The position numbers and the translations under genes were made by a program. A stretch of DNA of 64,000 bases from Scolanthus callimorphus. Lineage: Eukaryota; Cnidaria; Anthozoa; Actiniaria; Edwardsiidae. Positions 12,301-23,900 of the stretch are shown one piece after another. The stretch lies in NCBI GenBank assembly GCA_033964015.1, contig CM066919.1, forward strand, positions 28,549,459-28,613,458, in the 5' to 3' direction. The notes below the pieces were generated by a model. The model did not search any database, had not been told where the DNA came from, and was given only the letters and a program-made list of their open reading frames with translations. Position 1 is the first letter of the stretch. Each line of letters starts with the position of its first letter.

Positions 12301-15300
12301 TGATATTTTGTTTCTAATAAGACAAGGAGTCTGTATGCAAAAAATCAAGCTTTTCTGAGTTAACCTGACCTTATTATTTGAAATTTAGTGATCTACACAG
12401 GTCATTTCCGCTCTGTCGACACCACCTTTTCAAAGCACATCATTATAACCATCATCTTTAATACTTCTTTAGAGACGCTGACGGCGATGCATTCACTAAT
12501 CAAGTGGGTTACTGACCTTGCAATGTTTATTGTCGCCGCCTTCACTACTCGGCACACAAAGGAATCTGTACCTGGGGTAAGCCAAAACATACCCCTGGTC
12601 CGAATGGGCAAGTGGAGTTATATCTCTTTTACTACTATTCGTCTTGTTTTAGGTAAGCCTCGGTCATAATACAGAGGTTCTTGGGATCGTTCGTGAAATG
12701 CTGGTGTTAATTCGTATTTGGGGTCACACGAATCCGGCCATTGTACCCTCAATTACACCCTCAGCAGGTAGGACTCCCTCACGACACTAATAAGGCGTAT
12801 TTTAGGGATGTGTGCGTGGTTTATGCTCAGGATCCAATTTATTGCAGCTTTTACTGAGGATATGCAGCTTTATTGTGTATTGCATTGTTTGTTGTTGATA
12901 ATTATGTTATTCCCCGCAGATAAAGGTTATGAAATCGGGTATGCCATTCGAGGGAAAACAAAACTCGCTGTTTCCCGAGGGTGCAGCCATTAAGTGTTTT
13001 ATTATTACCCAATACCTCTTGGACTTTTTACCTTCCCCATCCCCGCTTCTTAAAATAACCGGAAAGAAGTCATCCCCATCTGTATTTCCAATGTTTTCCC
13101 TGGTATTTTATGCAAAAATCCCGGCGTTGTCCTAGAGGGCTTGTGCTCTTGTAACTGTGTATGGCGAATATTGTTTATTCAAGGGCGTGATGTGACTGAC
13201 TTACCACCGTGTTCACATTTTGTGCTCGACGCAGGTGATCTCACCATAGGGAAGGATTTTTAGAAATCTACATTTTTATTTTCAGATAAAAAAGACTCAT
13301 TAGCTCTTCTCTTCACCATCATCACTAAAATGTGGGTGCACAGCAAACAGCCAACCGAGAGCCTCGAGATCGTGGAGAGGATTGCAGGTATTGCTTCCCC
13401 TTGACATTCAGAGCCCTAGCCGGCAAATCCTTGTTATGATTTTTATTCCGTATTAGAACACGAATTACGTCAAGAAATCTCGAAATAACCATCTACAGAA
13501 ACATATAACTTAGTTTCTGCCATCTACAAGCAAAGTTTTATTCGTACTACATTCCCTAAATCAGCCGATGGAAATGGATGGACTCGGTATAAAATGACGG
13601 CTTTTTAAGGAACGTTTTTATGAAGAGCCGAGCACGTTATCTGAAATAGGAAAATATTAGGCCCAAGCTGAAGAGGTCTATTCTTGTTGACTGAATTATT
13701 TTCGTTATTTCTTTACAGCTGATGCGTCGCCTCTGCTGCCCAACCAGCTATTTCTACAGAATATGAAGGCGCCAAATCTCAATCGAGGTGAAGTTTGGAT
13801 AAGAAAAATGCAATGTTGATCACAAAACGTTCCCTCTTCAGTATCAACGCGTGTACAATTATTGCTCATGGCTCACCAAGAGTGGATTAACAAGAGTTAG
13901 AATCTTTCGTACTGTATTTGTCCACATCACAGTCAGAAAAGTGTATATTTTTAGATTTGAATTTCGCGTGCGAAAGTATTCGAATGCTCAGGTTCGAATG
14001 CTCGTATACCCAATACACAACAAATAGAAAATATCCTACCTTATCTTTGCGACTTCAAAGGTTTTTCGCTTGATCTGCGATTTAATTTTAGGCTGGATCT
14101 CACAACTGTTTGCGTGGCGAGAAAGTGGCAACCCTGTGGATGACGAATTTTCGCGGGAATCCTAGTTCTAAAAATAGACACTTTTCTGACTGTGATTCGG
14201 GCGTACATAGTAAATATGGAAACTCTTGGTAATCCACTCTTGGGCTCACAGATTGACTCATCTTTTTGTGACAGGCGTGTCGGGCAAGGCCGTGAGTGGG
14301 CAGATCAAACCTGTTATATACCAGTTTAACCAGTCGCCAACTGGGGCTAGCGTGTGTCATAGTTATCACCCATTTGCATCTACCATTCTCCCCGTCGTAC
14401 CGGACAGTCCATATCACCTGGACGTGATAGAGCGGGTGTTTATTGACAGTAGTCCTAACGTACAGCTCAAGCAATGTACAAGGTACACGCCCAAACCAAT
14501 CAGAATGCACACAAAAAACATTGTGTATGCGCCAATATCCCATGCATTACATCGAGCCTCATCCGTGAAATCACGGATGATTTCCCGCTTACCCATGGGG
14601 TTAAAATAATGGGGCAGCTCAAAACAGTATTGCGTGACACAAGACGCCTGGTTACCAGGCTAATTGCATCTTTAAAGATGTTTCTAAACTGCGTCCTGTT
14701 CTTTAGCATGGTATAGTATAATTTGTGATATACTACTGTGCGTCATTTTACCAGTATAAGGTCAAAATCAAGTGCAGATACCCAGCCGTATTACGCTAAA
14801 AGTCATATTTTAAAGTAGCAAGCCGGTTACGAAACGGTTTTGCGCGTTTTTTTGACATGGCTTCCTGGTCGTCTGCGAGTCAGCAAAAATGTTTTTAGTG
14901 AGTCTTGAAAAAATCTAAAAAAATTGAATGTCCTGTTTGCATAGACACTCAACTAAATGGCCGTCCTGTGAGCCCTCAGGGTCGGCGGAGCAATTTTCAA
15001 AGTGGGGGTGGGGGTTCATTAGTAAGATTTTATGGCAAGGTGGTGGGGCTGAGTCTAGTGAAAATGTATAAAAACTTTGCGAAATGTGTGTGGGGGGAGG
15101 GGAGGGGGGCTAAAGGGGGACCCTAGTCCCCCCGGCTCCGCCATCCCTGACCCTCATTTGTTTGCATACCATTATTTACTTACAAAATTCGTCGCTCGTT
15201 CTTCCAGATGTAGTTGCGTCTCCCAGATCCAAGGACCATGAGTTCTAACTTGACCATGAAGACCTGGGGTAACAGATGGATAAAAACGTGTGTTTGCGGA

Positions 15301-15342
15301 GGCAGTTGGCGGAGATACACGCCATTGAACGAAAGTCAATAA
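302..15342 (+). CDS. MED16: Mediator complex subunit 16 (partial, 5' end outside window)
   Basis: Nuclear subunit of the Mediator tail module, which links activators to RNA polymerase II. GT-AG exons read: 302-448, 970-1069, 1399-1485, 2032-2079 (or to 2132), 2222-2290, 2383-2495, 3497-3684, 3875-3939, 4084-4233, 9748-9864, 10193-10307, 10899-11020, 11117-11200, 12473-12576, 12653-12767, 13286-13387, 13719-13787, 14275-14482, 15208-15342. Apart from the fourth exon and the last, their phases agree from junction to junction. The product matches remembered vertebrate MED16 along its length: FGGKAQDGWIAV and SPVQFYRV in the N-terminal WD40-type propeller, then LFEFCLVSGWEWWDVL, VDIDKLIQGL, VLIRIWG, and the C-terminal QCTRCSCV and NRWIKTCVCGG. 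About 710 residues are encoded here, against 877 in human, so roughly the first 150 lie upstream. The fourth exon is uncertain: only the inner donor at 2079 keeps frame. The last exon carries a frame break. One 5.5-kb intron is almost wholly minisatellite. Confidence 0.93.
1083..1135. mobile_element. Fragment of a MITE beginning GCCTGGTTTCCATATAG
   Basis: This stretch matches the ends of two complete inverted-repeat elements at 29378-29514 and 35163-35262. Only one end plus some interior is present, so it is a truncated or solo end inside a MED16 intron. Confidence 0.6.
1169..1304. mobile_element. 136-bp TA-flanked MITE (GAGTGG termini)
   Basis: The ends are inverted copies: about 30 bp reading GAGTGG...CCATAATCCCA at the left are mirrored at the right, with TA on both sides (1167-1168 and 1305-1306). 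It lies in a MED16 intron. The end GAGTGG resembles the ends of the elements at 33672 and 61511. It has no coding capacity. Confidence 0.75.
1600..1668 (+). repeat. SINE-like 3' tail ending in (ATT)n
   Basis: A segment reading TATATGCGCTATATAAAT followed by an ATT tract has the form of a retroposed SINE or LINE tail common in marine invertebrate genomes. No tRNA-like head was recognised upstream, so it is likely a 5'-truncated copy. It is in a MED16 intron. Confidence 0.4.
1816..1853. repeat. AAAT-type microsatellite
   Basis: Short AT-rich tandem run (AAATA/AAAT units) in a MED16 intron. No function seen. Confidence 0.8.
2536..2907. mobile_element. G-rich TIR element with an internal short-phrase repeat
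   Basis: The terminal inverted repeat of about 35 bp begins AGGGGGTAC at the left and is mirrored near 2870-2907. The interior is a loose tandem repeat of a phrase like GGTATTTTTTGGG, seen at least six times. It lies inside a MED16 intron. The layout matches the C-rich elements at 48404, 50091 and 51793. Confidence 0.7.
4291..9629 (+). repeat. 60-bp minisatellite, 89 units
   Basis: The array spans 5339 bp, exactly 89 x 60 minus one base; a single C is missing near 9211. Units are almost identical and vary mainly at two places: unit bases 1-4 (gctc, actc or ccgc) and bases 13-15 (ttt, tct or ttc). Only the first units are visibly decayed (4291-4380). Each unit carries a short mirror GAGAgaaTCTC and a CAG after a T-rich stretch. 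Because 60 is divisible by three, all copies stay open together in two + frames, giving a spurious 20-residue repeat protein. It fills the MED16 intron 4234-9747, starting 57 bp after the donor and ending about 118 bp before the acceptor. Confidence 0.98.
10352..10500. mobile_element. One end of a C/G-rich element with CTTTTAGGGG phrases
   Basis: It begins with a run of G after CACCCC and contains repeated phrases like TCTTTTAGGGG. These resemble the element at 59286-59668. The opposite end was not found, so this is probably a fragment. It is in a MED16 intron. Confidence 0.45.
11262..11765 (+). repeat. Imperfect CAA/CAT/CAG trinucleotide array
   Basis: About 500 bp of interrupted trinucleotide repeat in the MED16 intron between exons 11117-11200 and 12473-12576. 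The Leu/Met/Val-rich frames on the other strand are artefacts of the repeat. Confidence 0.95.
12035..12418. mobile_element. 384-bp TIR element with ACACCA direct repeats
   Basis: The ends are inverted copies of CGACAGAGCGGAAATGACC. Both flanks carry ACACCA (12029-12034 and 12419-12424), a likely target-site duplication. It is non-coding, in a MED16 intron. Confidence 0.75.
13490..13600 (+). repeat. Dispersed repeat shared with a CCDC178-like intron
   Basis: The stretch around CCCTAAATCAGCCGATGGAA recurs at about 58970-59080. The two copies lie in introns of different genes, so it is a dispersed family; its class could not be determined. Confidence 0.6.
14977..15154. mobile_element. G-rich short TIR element
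   Basis: The left end reads AGGGTCGGCGGAGC and the right end is its approximate inverse (GGCTCCGCCATCCCTGACCCT over 21 bp ending at about 15154). The interior is very G-rich. It lies just before the MED16 last exon. Confidence 0.55.
15208..15342 (+). CDS. MED16: MED16 terminal exon with an apparent 1-nt frame break
   Basis: The acceptor after cttccag and the previous exon's phase give CTR-CSCVS, which matches the conserved end of MED16, but that frame stops after a few codons. From about 15223 the conserved C-terminus continues in another frame: MKTWGNRWIKTCVCGG, ending at TAA 15340-15342. One extra base in the run of C at 15222-15224 would join the two halves. An AATAAA at 15341 overlaps the stop and could serve as the poly(A) signal. 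Confidence 0.85.
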
Positions 15343-16513
15343 TAAACGTCAGTAAATCTAAAGCTGGAAACTTGAGGAAACCCGTAGGCCCCACAATAGC
15401 CTGCGTAACAAGCGTTCCCGTGCGTTTTCAAGGAAAAGAAACCCAGAGCAGAGAAAGAGAAACAAAAGAAAGCGACATGAAGTTTGACGAGCGACGCTTG
15501 CTTGCTACGCAAGTTATCCCCACAAAGGAGCTCGTGAGGCTCACTGTTGCGCTTTACAGTATAATCGACACGATATAGACGATAAAGTACTTACAAGTTA
15601 GGCTCCCTCTGACAAGTTAGGCTCCCTATAAGTCTGAGACTCTCCTGTGGTCTAGGGCATGGAGGTCCGTAAGATCGCATGCGTGGGACGACGCGACTTC
15701 CAAGTGTCAAGCTATTGGGTAGCCTGTGGCAGGTAGTTAGAATCCAGGCCCGCACCGTAGCGCTTACGACCTGGTCACTCATTCTCGTATTTTGTTCCGC
15801 CCCACTCCCATTACTGGACGACGTTCCATTTTCTTGCCACAAATAAAGTCTTATTTGTCGTTTCCCTCTGTTGTTTACTGGCGCAAGGAAAGCTGGCATT
15901 CCTAGTCAGAGCGGAACATTCGCGCCAGGGAAACGAGACGTTAGCCTCTAACTCATAGTGAGAATGGAAACAAATGGAATGGAAAAAATGGAAAAGCCCT
16001 TTTCATTCGTGACGGCACCACAGTGGCTGCAGATGTCTCTACATTTCTCAAGGAGATCAGCTAAGCAGCGCAACATCCGTGTTAGAGTGAGCCTCATCAG
16101 TGCAATTTTATTTAAAACACTGAAGCCACACATTAAATAAACTTGTAAAATATCACTATTAGTTTGTATTGACTACATATCACTGATACAAAGGATGGAT
16201 CGAAATTCCTTGGGATTCAAACAGACTGAGTTCACTACTTTTACCGTTATCTTTTAGCATAGACTACAAAACTACATGTGCAACTGTATTGCCACCCGTA
16301 TACCAATTCCTTAAAGGTCTGCATAGCCTAATTTCGGTCACTTTTCCAAGTAAACCAACTCGATTTTAGCCCGGCCTTTCTGGGCGCTAGCTCTCGAACT
16401 ACGAGCGCCGGATGCAATATTTGACGTTTAAGATGGCGTAAAAAGTAGTAAATAAAAGTCCAGACAACGCTGGACCCTTTTTGCAATGACAAAATTATGG
16501 CAAGAGCTTATAG
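15343..16513. other. Downstream flank of MED16, no gene seen
   Basis: I found no coding region with family resemblance here. Apart from the AATAAA overlapping the MED16 stop, further AATAAA motifs occur near 15842 and 16136. Short open frames here show no conserved motif. Confidence 0.5.
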
Positions 16514-16901
16514 AGTAGTCAAGTGATGACGTCACAAAAAACAAATTTTCGATTTAGCAATATTTGTCCTTGGATTTGGAAAGAGCATAATAAATGAATG
16601 CTACACACCAAAATTGAGGCAAATCGGTTGAAACGCGACCGAGATATGGCCCCCTGAATACATAATTTTCTTTAAGAAATCACTGTATTTTTGGTTGCGT
16701 TCATAAAGTTTTGAACGCAGTCCAAAATACAGTGATTTGTTAAAGAAAATTATGTATTCAGGTGGCCATATCTTGGTCGCGTTTTAACCGATTTGCCTCA
16801 TTTTTTGCATCCGATTCTCTTTCCACTTTGTCTTTCACTATTCGTGGACTAAAATCGGAAATTCAAGATTTCTCAAATTTATGACGTCACACTTGAGTAC
16901 T
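16514..16901. mobile_element. 388-bp long-inverted-repeat MITE (GACGTCA near ends)
   Basis: Two arms of about 190 bp mirror each other, including GACGTCAC near the ends and matching AATACAGTGATTT blocks near the centre. It is a foldback-type non-autonomous element that abuts the element starting at 16911. Confidence 0.8.
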
Positions 16902-17218
16902 CAATTAGTAGTCCAGTCATTCTATGGTTTGACCCGTCACTAATTGCAACAGAAGGTTTTTCTTCACAATATTGGTCAGTTGAACGTACTAAACAACATA
17001 CTAAAAGTCCTAAAAAATCCTAGCACGGGAAAGCCTCTAAAATGAGCATCATTGATACGCGCGCTCTCCTGCAACATGAAAACGAGGCTAAAACCGGAAG
17101 TAGCGCTATTTTGCCCGTTTTAATAGTATTTTCTTCCCGATTTTCGAGGATTTGTCGTAATTCTATGAATGACAAGCTGTTTAATCAATTAATATGGTAT
17201 TTGCATATCATTTACGCT

Positions 17219-17522
17219 TACTGCGGTTTTCGTAATTCTGCGAACTCTCGCTAACGATTTCCAACCGTCAAACCGCCTTCTGGCTTCCGTCAATCAAACT
17301 CCCGAGTCTTTTCGTCGTTACTCTTTGTGCTTTTTGATTGGCCAGCGCCTAAGCAGTGCTAAAATGGCTTCCTGTCGCGACAGCAACGTTACGTGCTGGC
17401 CAATCAAAAAGCACAAAGAGTAACGACGAAAAGACTTGGGAGTTTGATTGACGGAAGCCAGAAGGCGGTTTGACGGTTGGAAATCGTTAGCGAGAGTTCG
17501 CAGAATTATGAAAACCGCAGTA
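17219..17522. mobile_element. 304-bp near-perfect foldback element
   Basis: Two arms of about 127 bp (17219-17345 and 17395-17522) are almost exact inverted copies around a 49-bp loop. The outer end reads CTGCGGTTTTC and TA flanks both sides. The high arm identity suggests recent origin or frequent homogenisation. It is nested in the 3.9-kb element. Confidence 0.88.
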
Positions 17523-19469
17523 AAAAGAGTGTTTTGGGTTTTCGGTCTTCTCCACTCCCTCATATGTTAATTGTTTACGAAGTTTTTTCAACATAAACAT
17601 TGACAAAGGCGACAAAAAAATATGAAACAGCTCTAAGGTTATCGTTTTTGTTTCAATAGTCAATAATAAATGTATTTAAAGGTAAAAGGTTCAAAAGGGA
17701 AAGAATGTCCCGAGATCATCATTAATCGGGGAGTTGCAGCAGAGTCCCTTTGCAGTGGCAACATGAGGCGGGTGTGATCATTCTGTTATACTTGCGGAAA
17801 GGAGTAATTATCGTAGTGTGCTACATCCTGTTGGTGCTACATCCTGTGGTACAGTTGCATGCGTAGAAGGTTGTCCGGCGCTCAACCAACAGCTCTTCCC
17901 CCTGCAGCCGCGATCTCCTCTCGAGTGCTATAAGTCTGCTGGAACACGTTGACGTGCTCTCGGAAACAATCGAATGAGATGAAATTCTGGAGTGACGCGC
18001 CACTGTAGTGTAGTTTCGCGAAGTTGTGTCCCATCCCAGGGACGTGTGTAAGGAATATTCCGACACACCTCCACTCCTAGCTGAGCTCGAATTTTCAGGA
18101 CGTTCCAAACGCACAAAGTGTTGCCTTTTGCTAGGGGATGAAATACAAATTCACTACCGCGCCTGGTATGGTGTGGGGGTGCGACCGCCTGGTATGGTGT
18201 AAAATAAACGAACAAGTTGAAGTGATCCCTTTCTGAAAGTACTATGAATAACGCTCCTTAGAGCTGTTTAAAGCTTTCGTGATCCCACACAACTCCCTAT
18301 TTGAACTAGTGCTAGGCAGTTCAAATAGGAAGCATAAAGGCCGTGGCATGCCTCTTTCGGTGCGCGTGATTTGATAAAGGCATTTCATCAAGCCCTGAAA
18401 AAATGTAGGAGAAACTGCCATTTTGTATATAGTTGACAAACCAGGTAGATTGTTTTATTCCTCATACGCCGCAAATTACTCATAACCTTTTCTAAGAGTA
18501 GGATAGGTGAATCATACGATGTGCGTGAGCGCGGATCAAATGACGCAAAGCGCGGAACAAATGACGCAAAGCGCCGATGCAATTTTTATCGTATCTTCTG
18601 AAAAATGCAAATGAATAAAAGCAGAAACATATAAGTGAGTTATATGTTTCTGATAAAAGTTGCTGCAATTGGCTGCAGCTACCCCTCTTTCGAGAGATCC
18701 CCCTTTCGCTCGCCCAAACATTGAAAAATCATATTACTCCTCCTGGCGATAAATGATCTGACGTGCGGCGCCTTATGTTGTAACAAGAAGGAGTTTGGTT
18801 TTAGCGGAGGTTATTTACACGATCAAAATTCTGTTATTTGTGCCCGGGATTGCCACAATATCATCACCGCGCTCTTCGCTAGCATTATTTGTTCATGTAC
18901 TCCTTTTTTTTCCCGTATGACCATTACATCCATCCTATTGGCTGCGCATTGCTCACTGCATATCACGGCAAACTTCAGCCATTTGGGGTTCGGATTTATT
19001 TGCTGGCAGTGTACCGGCGGCAAAGAAAAAAATATCATTTGAATTCCAAGTTGAGAAAAAAAAGAAAGTGTCAAAATAGGGTACACACTAGCCCTTCTGG
19101 CTGATTTCAAATGTCGCACCCCGTGTAAGCGTGACACCGAAACAATGTGCTCTCTACGCGAACGTGAGCAGGGATAGGTGGCCCGTGTAACAGCGCTATC
19201 GTAGTGCGTATGCAAACCGCAAACAGAAATTAGTATGTTAGTCTCTCGACAGAGCAGTTCAGGGCCGCACTTGGGCAGACTCTTCTGACTTTGCAATATA
19301 AAGCTTTGCCAGCTGATTGACTAAAACACAACAGCGCCGACGAGCAGCCTTAGCGCTGTCTTTTTTGCCAGATATTGAAGGAACAATAGAATTCGCTGTC
19401 AATGAAATATAAACTCTGAACAGAGGCAGAAATAGGAAAGCAATGGCAAACCTATTTCACGCTAGTGCT

Positions 19470-19509
19470 ACCCAGGCCGGGGAGGGGGGAGGGGGGGGGG
19501 GGGGGGGGA
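19470..19509 (+). repeat. G-tract
   Basis: A run of G with few interruptions, probably length-unstable in assembly. No gene nearby. Confidence 0.85.
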
Positions 19510-20922
19510 TGATTGATAAGGAAAAGCGGACCAACGTGGTTTGAATGCATTTTTATTGAGAAACCGCTGTCAAAAGTCGCTAGGAAAAGCAAGTATAATA
19601 ACTGCCTGTATGCCAAAGTTATCGCAGTCTTCTGTTTTGCCCATTTAATCACTAATTCATCATTTTTTAGTATCCATTCTCTTTTGTCCCGCCTGAATCC
19701 GAAAAACGAAGCCCTTTTATGTGGAACTTTTTGTCACTTGGATGTGTGTGTGTGTGTGCGACCACAGTCTTAGAGCAAAACACTTTGCCTAATTTTCGGC
19801 AAATCTTTGCTGGAAAATTATTATGTGGCAAAAATGAAAACTTTGGTCCTCTGAAATAATATGATACAAAATTATTGGCTAGAACCACTTCAACTGACTC
19901 GTTCGTGTAATCAGTGAATGTAGCGTTCAGTTGACAAGCAAATAAACTTTTGAAAAACTCATGCTCATTGTTTTTCTAAAATTGCTCTTTTAAAATCGAA
20001 GAATTAGATATTTCTACATAGAATACATTGCCATGAAATGGCTCAATATAATTTTGGAACAAACACTCGCAGTCGCCTTTATTAGTGTGTGCATAATTAG
20101 CAGGGAAAACCCTCACTGCTAATCCCGCGTACTCTCGACAAAACTGCTCCAGAGACGTTGAGTTGACGGCTGATTCTTTGGTATGTTTACCTGTAGAAAG
20201 ATGATTTCTAATCTTCCTATAGTAACTGAGGCAATTCTTCCCGAGCGGTTCTCTCTATTCAGATGCTTGTGTGGCGGCAAAGAAACGCAACACTTTTAGT
20301 AGTGACGGGCTTAATACTCAATTAGGTAGCTAGCTAGACCTTCGCATTCGTAGCAGATTCAATCAACTTTATTTTATATTCATAATAATGTAAACTCAGT
20401 TTGTTTGAGGCAGATTGTGGTGTCAAAGCATGCGAGCAAGAAAATTGCGAGTTCAACATTCTATTAATGCTCAACTTGCTCAAGAAATTTTCAGCAAGAA
20501 ATACTCAGCTTGAGAGAAAAATAAAAAAATGAAATAAAACTTAGTCTACATGACTAATATTAATATTAGGATTGAAATTTTGGATATCATTTGGACATTT
20601 CCTTGCACAAAAGAAAGAAATCTTGGATAATATTTAGGAAGTATTATGCACAGCCTCGTTTTCATGCAGAAAAAAATCCTTTCCAAGTCGACCTAAAAAA
20701 CGCTATTTTTCACCGTGTTCCCGTGATAGGATTTCTTAGGACTTTTAGTATGTTATAAAGAGGGACTTTCTGCACCTGAAACCGTCGAGAACCTTCTGTT
20801 GCAATTAGTGACAGGTTGACCCCTTTTTTTCCATAGAATGACTGGACTATAGCTCTTCAGGTATCAACCCACTAAATTAACATGTCCGAGTGCGCGCGCA
20901 ACCGACCGCGACCACAAATGGT

Positions 20923-20975
20923 ACCCAGAATGCATTGCGGACTTGCATCCAAGTCCTTGAATCCAAGATGGCGGC
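20923..20975 (+). promoter_or_regulatory. PDHX core promoter: ZNF143-like and YY1-like sites
   Basis: CCCAGAATGCATTGCGG (20924-20940) resembles the core of the ZNF143/Staf binding site. CCAAGATGGCGGC (20963-20975) is a YY1-type site that overlaps the start codon. Both are typical of promoters and start regions of ubiquitous animal genes. The surrounding 100 bp are GC-rich with no TATA box seen. Assignment is by motif resemblance only. Confidence 0.6.
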
Positions 20976-23900
20976 GGTGTGGAGAGGCGTCCGCTCGCTT
21001 GGTCGCCGTGGATTCGCCGTTGGATTGAAGCCAGTCGATTTACAGCATTCAAAACTGAAATGGAGAACGCTAAACACGAGTTTGTCTGCCCAAGGTAAAA
21101 TCGCAAGAACTACTGAGTGCTTAATATGTCCAGACAAGGAATCAGTTCTGCCAATTACAGACCTGCCCCTTTTCTTGATTGAATCTTGGGCTTCTTTTCA
21201 ATGCATCCTCTGTTGGCTGTTCCGCTGTTTCGTTCGTAATATGTTATGCCGCTAGAGACTGGAGTTCATTTTATCCTTCGAGCAACCAAGAAATAGTTAT
21301 AAAAAGCAAGAGATAATTATAAAAAAGCACTAGAAGCTTATGTTGCAGATTGCCACTCTGACATTTGACAAGACATTCTGTCACATGAAATGCAATCTGT
21401 GTTCTAAAAATAAACAAAAAGATCTCATTTCCGTGCATCTGTACTGTAATTGACGCACAGATGGCATTACAGCATGCCATGTGCGAAAATGTTGTTGACT
21501 ACCAAACACTAAACAGTGTAAACAATAGTAAGTTGAAGTTGCTTATTGCTTCCCTGCTAGTAAAAGACCTCTTTTCATTTGTGTCTGCTGGGCTGACAAG
21601 CAGGAGGAAAAGAGTCCTCTGCCCTGGGTCTAAACCCCCTTTGTTTTGCTGCCGTCCACAACCTTGGACAGTTTGCTACTGTTTCTTGAGCCCACTATAT
21701 ATGTGCCACATATTAACAAACATTTTCTGCTGATGTTATTTGAGCCCCTAGTCCATTTTGATCATGTGGCATCAGCAGATAACATCCGTCAATATATATG
21801 CACATATATCTTTAGAAAATAAGACAAAAATATGCTCAACTTCCTTCCCAGCCATCGCCTCAACACAGATTCTCATGCCAGCTTTATCACCAACCATGGA
21901 GGAAGGCACTATCGTCAACTGGCTCAAGAAAGAAGGGGATACTATAGAACCGGGGGATGCACTATGTGAGATAGAAACAGACAAGGCAACAATCACAATG
22001 GATACTGATGAGGAGGGTGTCTTAGCTAAGATTCTCATCCCATCAGGGACCAAGAATGTCAAAGTGAACAAGCTCATTGCACTGATGGTTGCTGAGGGGG
22101 AGGATTATACTCAAGTAGTTGTCCCTGATACACTACACCCACATGGTAGGTGTGACTCTCCCACCCCCTACTGTATATTGCCTTCTGGCTTAAAGGTCAA
22201 TGATTTGTACTCTTCATTTGCTTCATGCATAATCACATGACTGAGTAAAATGGCAAAAACTTTAATAATCTTGTGAATGTAAAATGTGATCTCCATTTTG
22301 ATTCTGAAATTTGCCAGATGACTCTCCAGTTGAAAGAGCCGCACCCTCCCAACCTGACGCCCCTGGCATTGTTGGCTCTACTGTCCCCTTGTCACCTGCT
22401 GTCCGGTACCATGTTGAAACCAAGCACTTGGATCCAAGCCTTATACCAGCCACTGGGCCTGGTGGTCGCATCCTTAAGAGTGACATCCTGAAGTTTGTTA
22501 GTCAGGGAGATGAAACTCTCTCTCAAGCACAGCCCCATCTCCTTCGGTGTCTCCTCTACCTCCTATTCAGCCAGTTGCCCCTCAAATTACAGGAGAAAGA
22601 GTCCCACAGCCTTTGGCAGCTGCTGATTTCCAAGAGGAAATCAGCTTTCAAGATATCCCAAACACGGGAATGCGCTCTGTTATTGCCAAGCGTCTAACAG
22701 AATCTAAGACTACTATACCTCATGTATATGCCACTACTGAGTGTGGTATGGACCGGTTACTACAGATGAGAAACCACTTAAAAGACAGAGGTGAAAAGGT
22801 AAAGTAAAGTAACTGTGCTTATATAGCACTTATTCTCAAAGCTGTAAGCGCTTTACATTTGTTGGATAACTCACCCTATAGAAACCTGTTTATAAACATG
22901 AGTGTCTGTTAGAATGTTATTGACACAGAGGTTGGGCAACTTCAAACCTCTCATGATTTTTTAACATCCCTCTGGTTCAGGTATTATATCATAGTAACAA
23001 CATACCCCTTTTAGCATTCCCAAAGGGAACATATCCTGATGTTGTGTAGCATTTAGTGGATCGTTTCTGGCTTATTTCCATGCCTTTGTTAGATAGGCAG
23101 TCATACAGGTTTGCTAACCGGTTTGCTGTGACCTGTTATTGTAAGCTGAAAACAGTGCACCCCACAAGTATGACATGGGACACACTTCACTATAGTCAGG
23201 GAGCAGACACCGAAAAAAAACTGCTTTGCTTCAACCATCGCCACAGTAAAGGTCTGATAGTGGACTCTCAATGAGAAAGACCTCCCGATCAATGCCTGGT
23301 AGTTCGTCTTGTCGATTTGTGGTATAGGTCTCGAGTTAAGGGGGTGTTTTAATCCAAGCGAGAAAACCACAGGGTACCCGAGTCTGATTTTTGCCAAAAT
23401 TTGAATAAAACACGTTTATTGTTTCCAATACTTTGCAAAAGTAAAAGATAAAGGAGTTTCGACTTACACTTCTTCTATTGTGACTTCTGCCGTGTTCTTG
23501 GTGAATTATTCATTAATTTTGAAAGGATTAAAAAAGAAATATTTCGTCTGATAATTAAATGGCAATGATGGGTTGGCAGACAATCAATGTAAAGCGGTTC
23601 AACGTAAATTGTCTGAAATACAAACAAATTCTAGAAGCAATTAGATGCTAATGACTATACCCTGAGCCTCGTTTCTGTGTACACGAAAGCGAGGCTCGTA
23701 GATGGTGGCGCAAATGGACACGCCATTTTTGGCTGTAAGTATATAATAATAATAATTTGTTTCTACTTAAATTTGCTTGTTAAAAGATATATTTCTATGA
23801 TATTTAAAGTAAAGAATCTCTTGAAACAGCTGGACTACCGAAGAATTCATATTCGGCAATGTCTCTTTTGAAAACGAAGTGATATTTGTGTCATATCTTA

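Larger units (their letters stand above)
16911..20847. mobile_element. 3.9-kb TIR element upstream of PDHX
   Basis: About 120-150 bp at the left (GTCCAGTCATTCTATGG...) recurs inverted at the right (20700-20847), with TA on both sides (16909-16910, 20848-20849). The interior holds a 304-bp hairpin element and low-complexity tracts. Short open frames, including one of 157 codons at 18823-19296 (-), show no family motif. I see no transposase, so it is non-autonomous or decayed. Its right end lies about 120 bp from the PDHX start codon. Confidence 0.75.

Noticed and set aside
12904..12993. An extra MED16 exon after the acceptor near 12920
   Set aside because: The encoded segment has no counterpart in MED16, and the exons on either side already join in frame.
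18823..19296. 157-codon - strand frame as a gene
   Set aside because: No family motif, no splice context, Cys- and Arg-rich chance composition, and it lies inside a TIR element.
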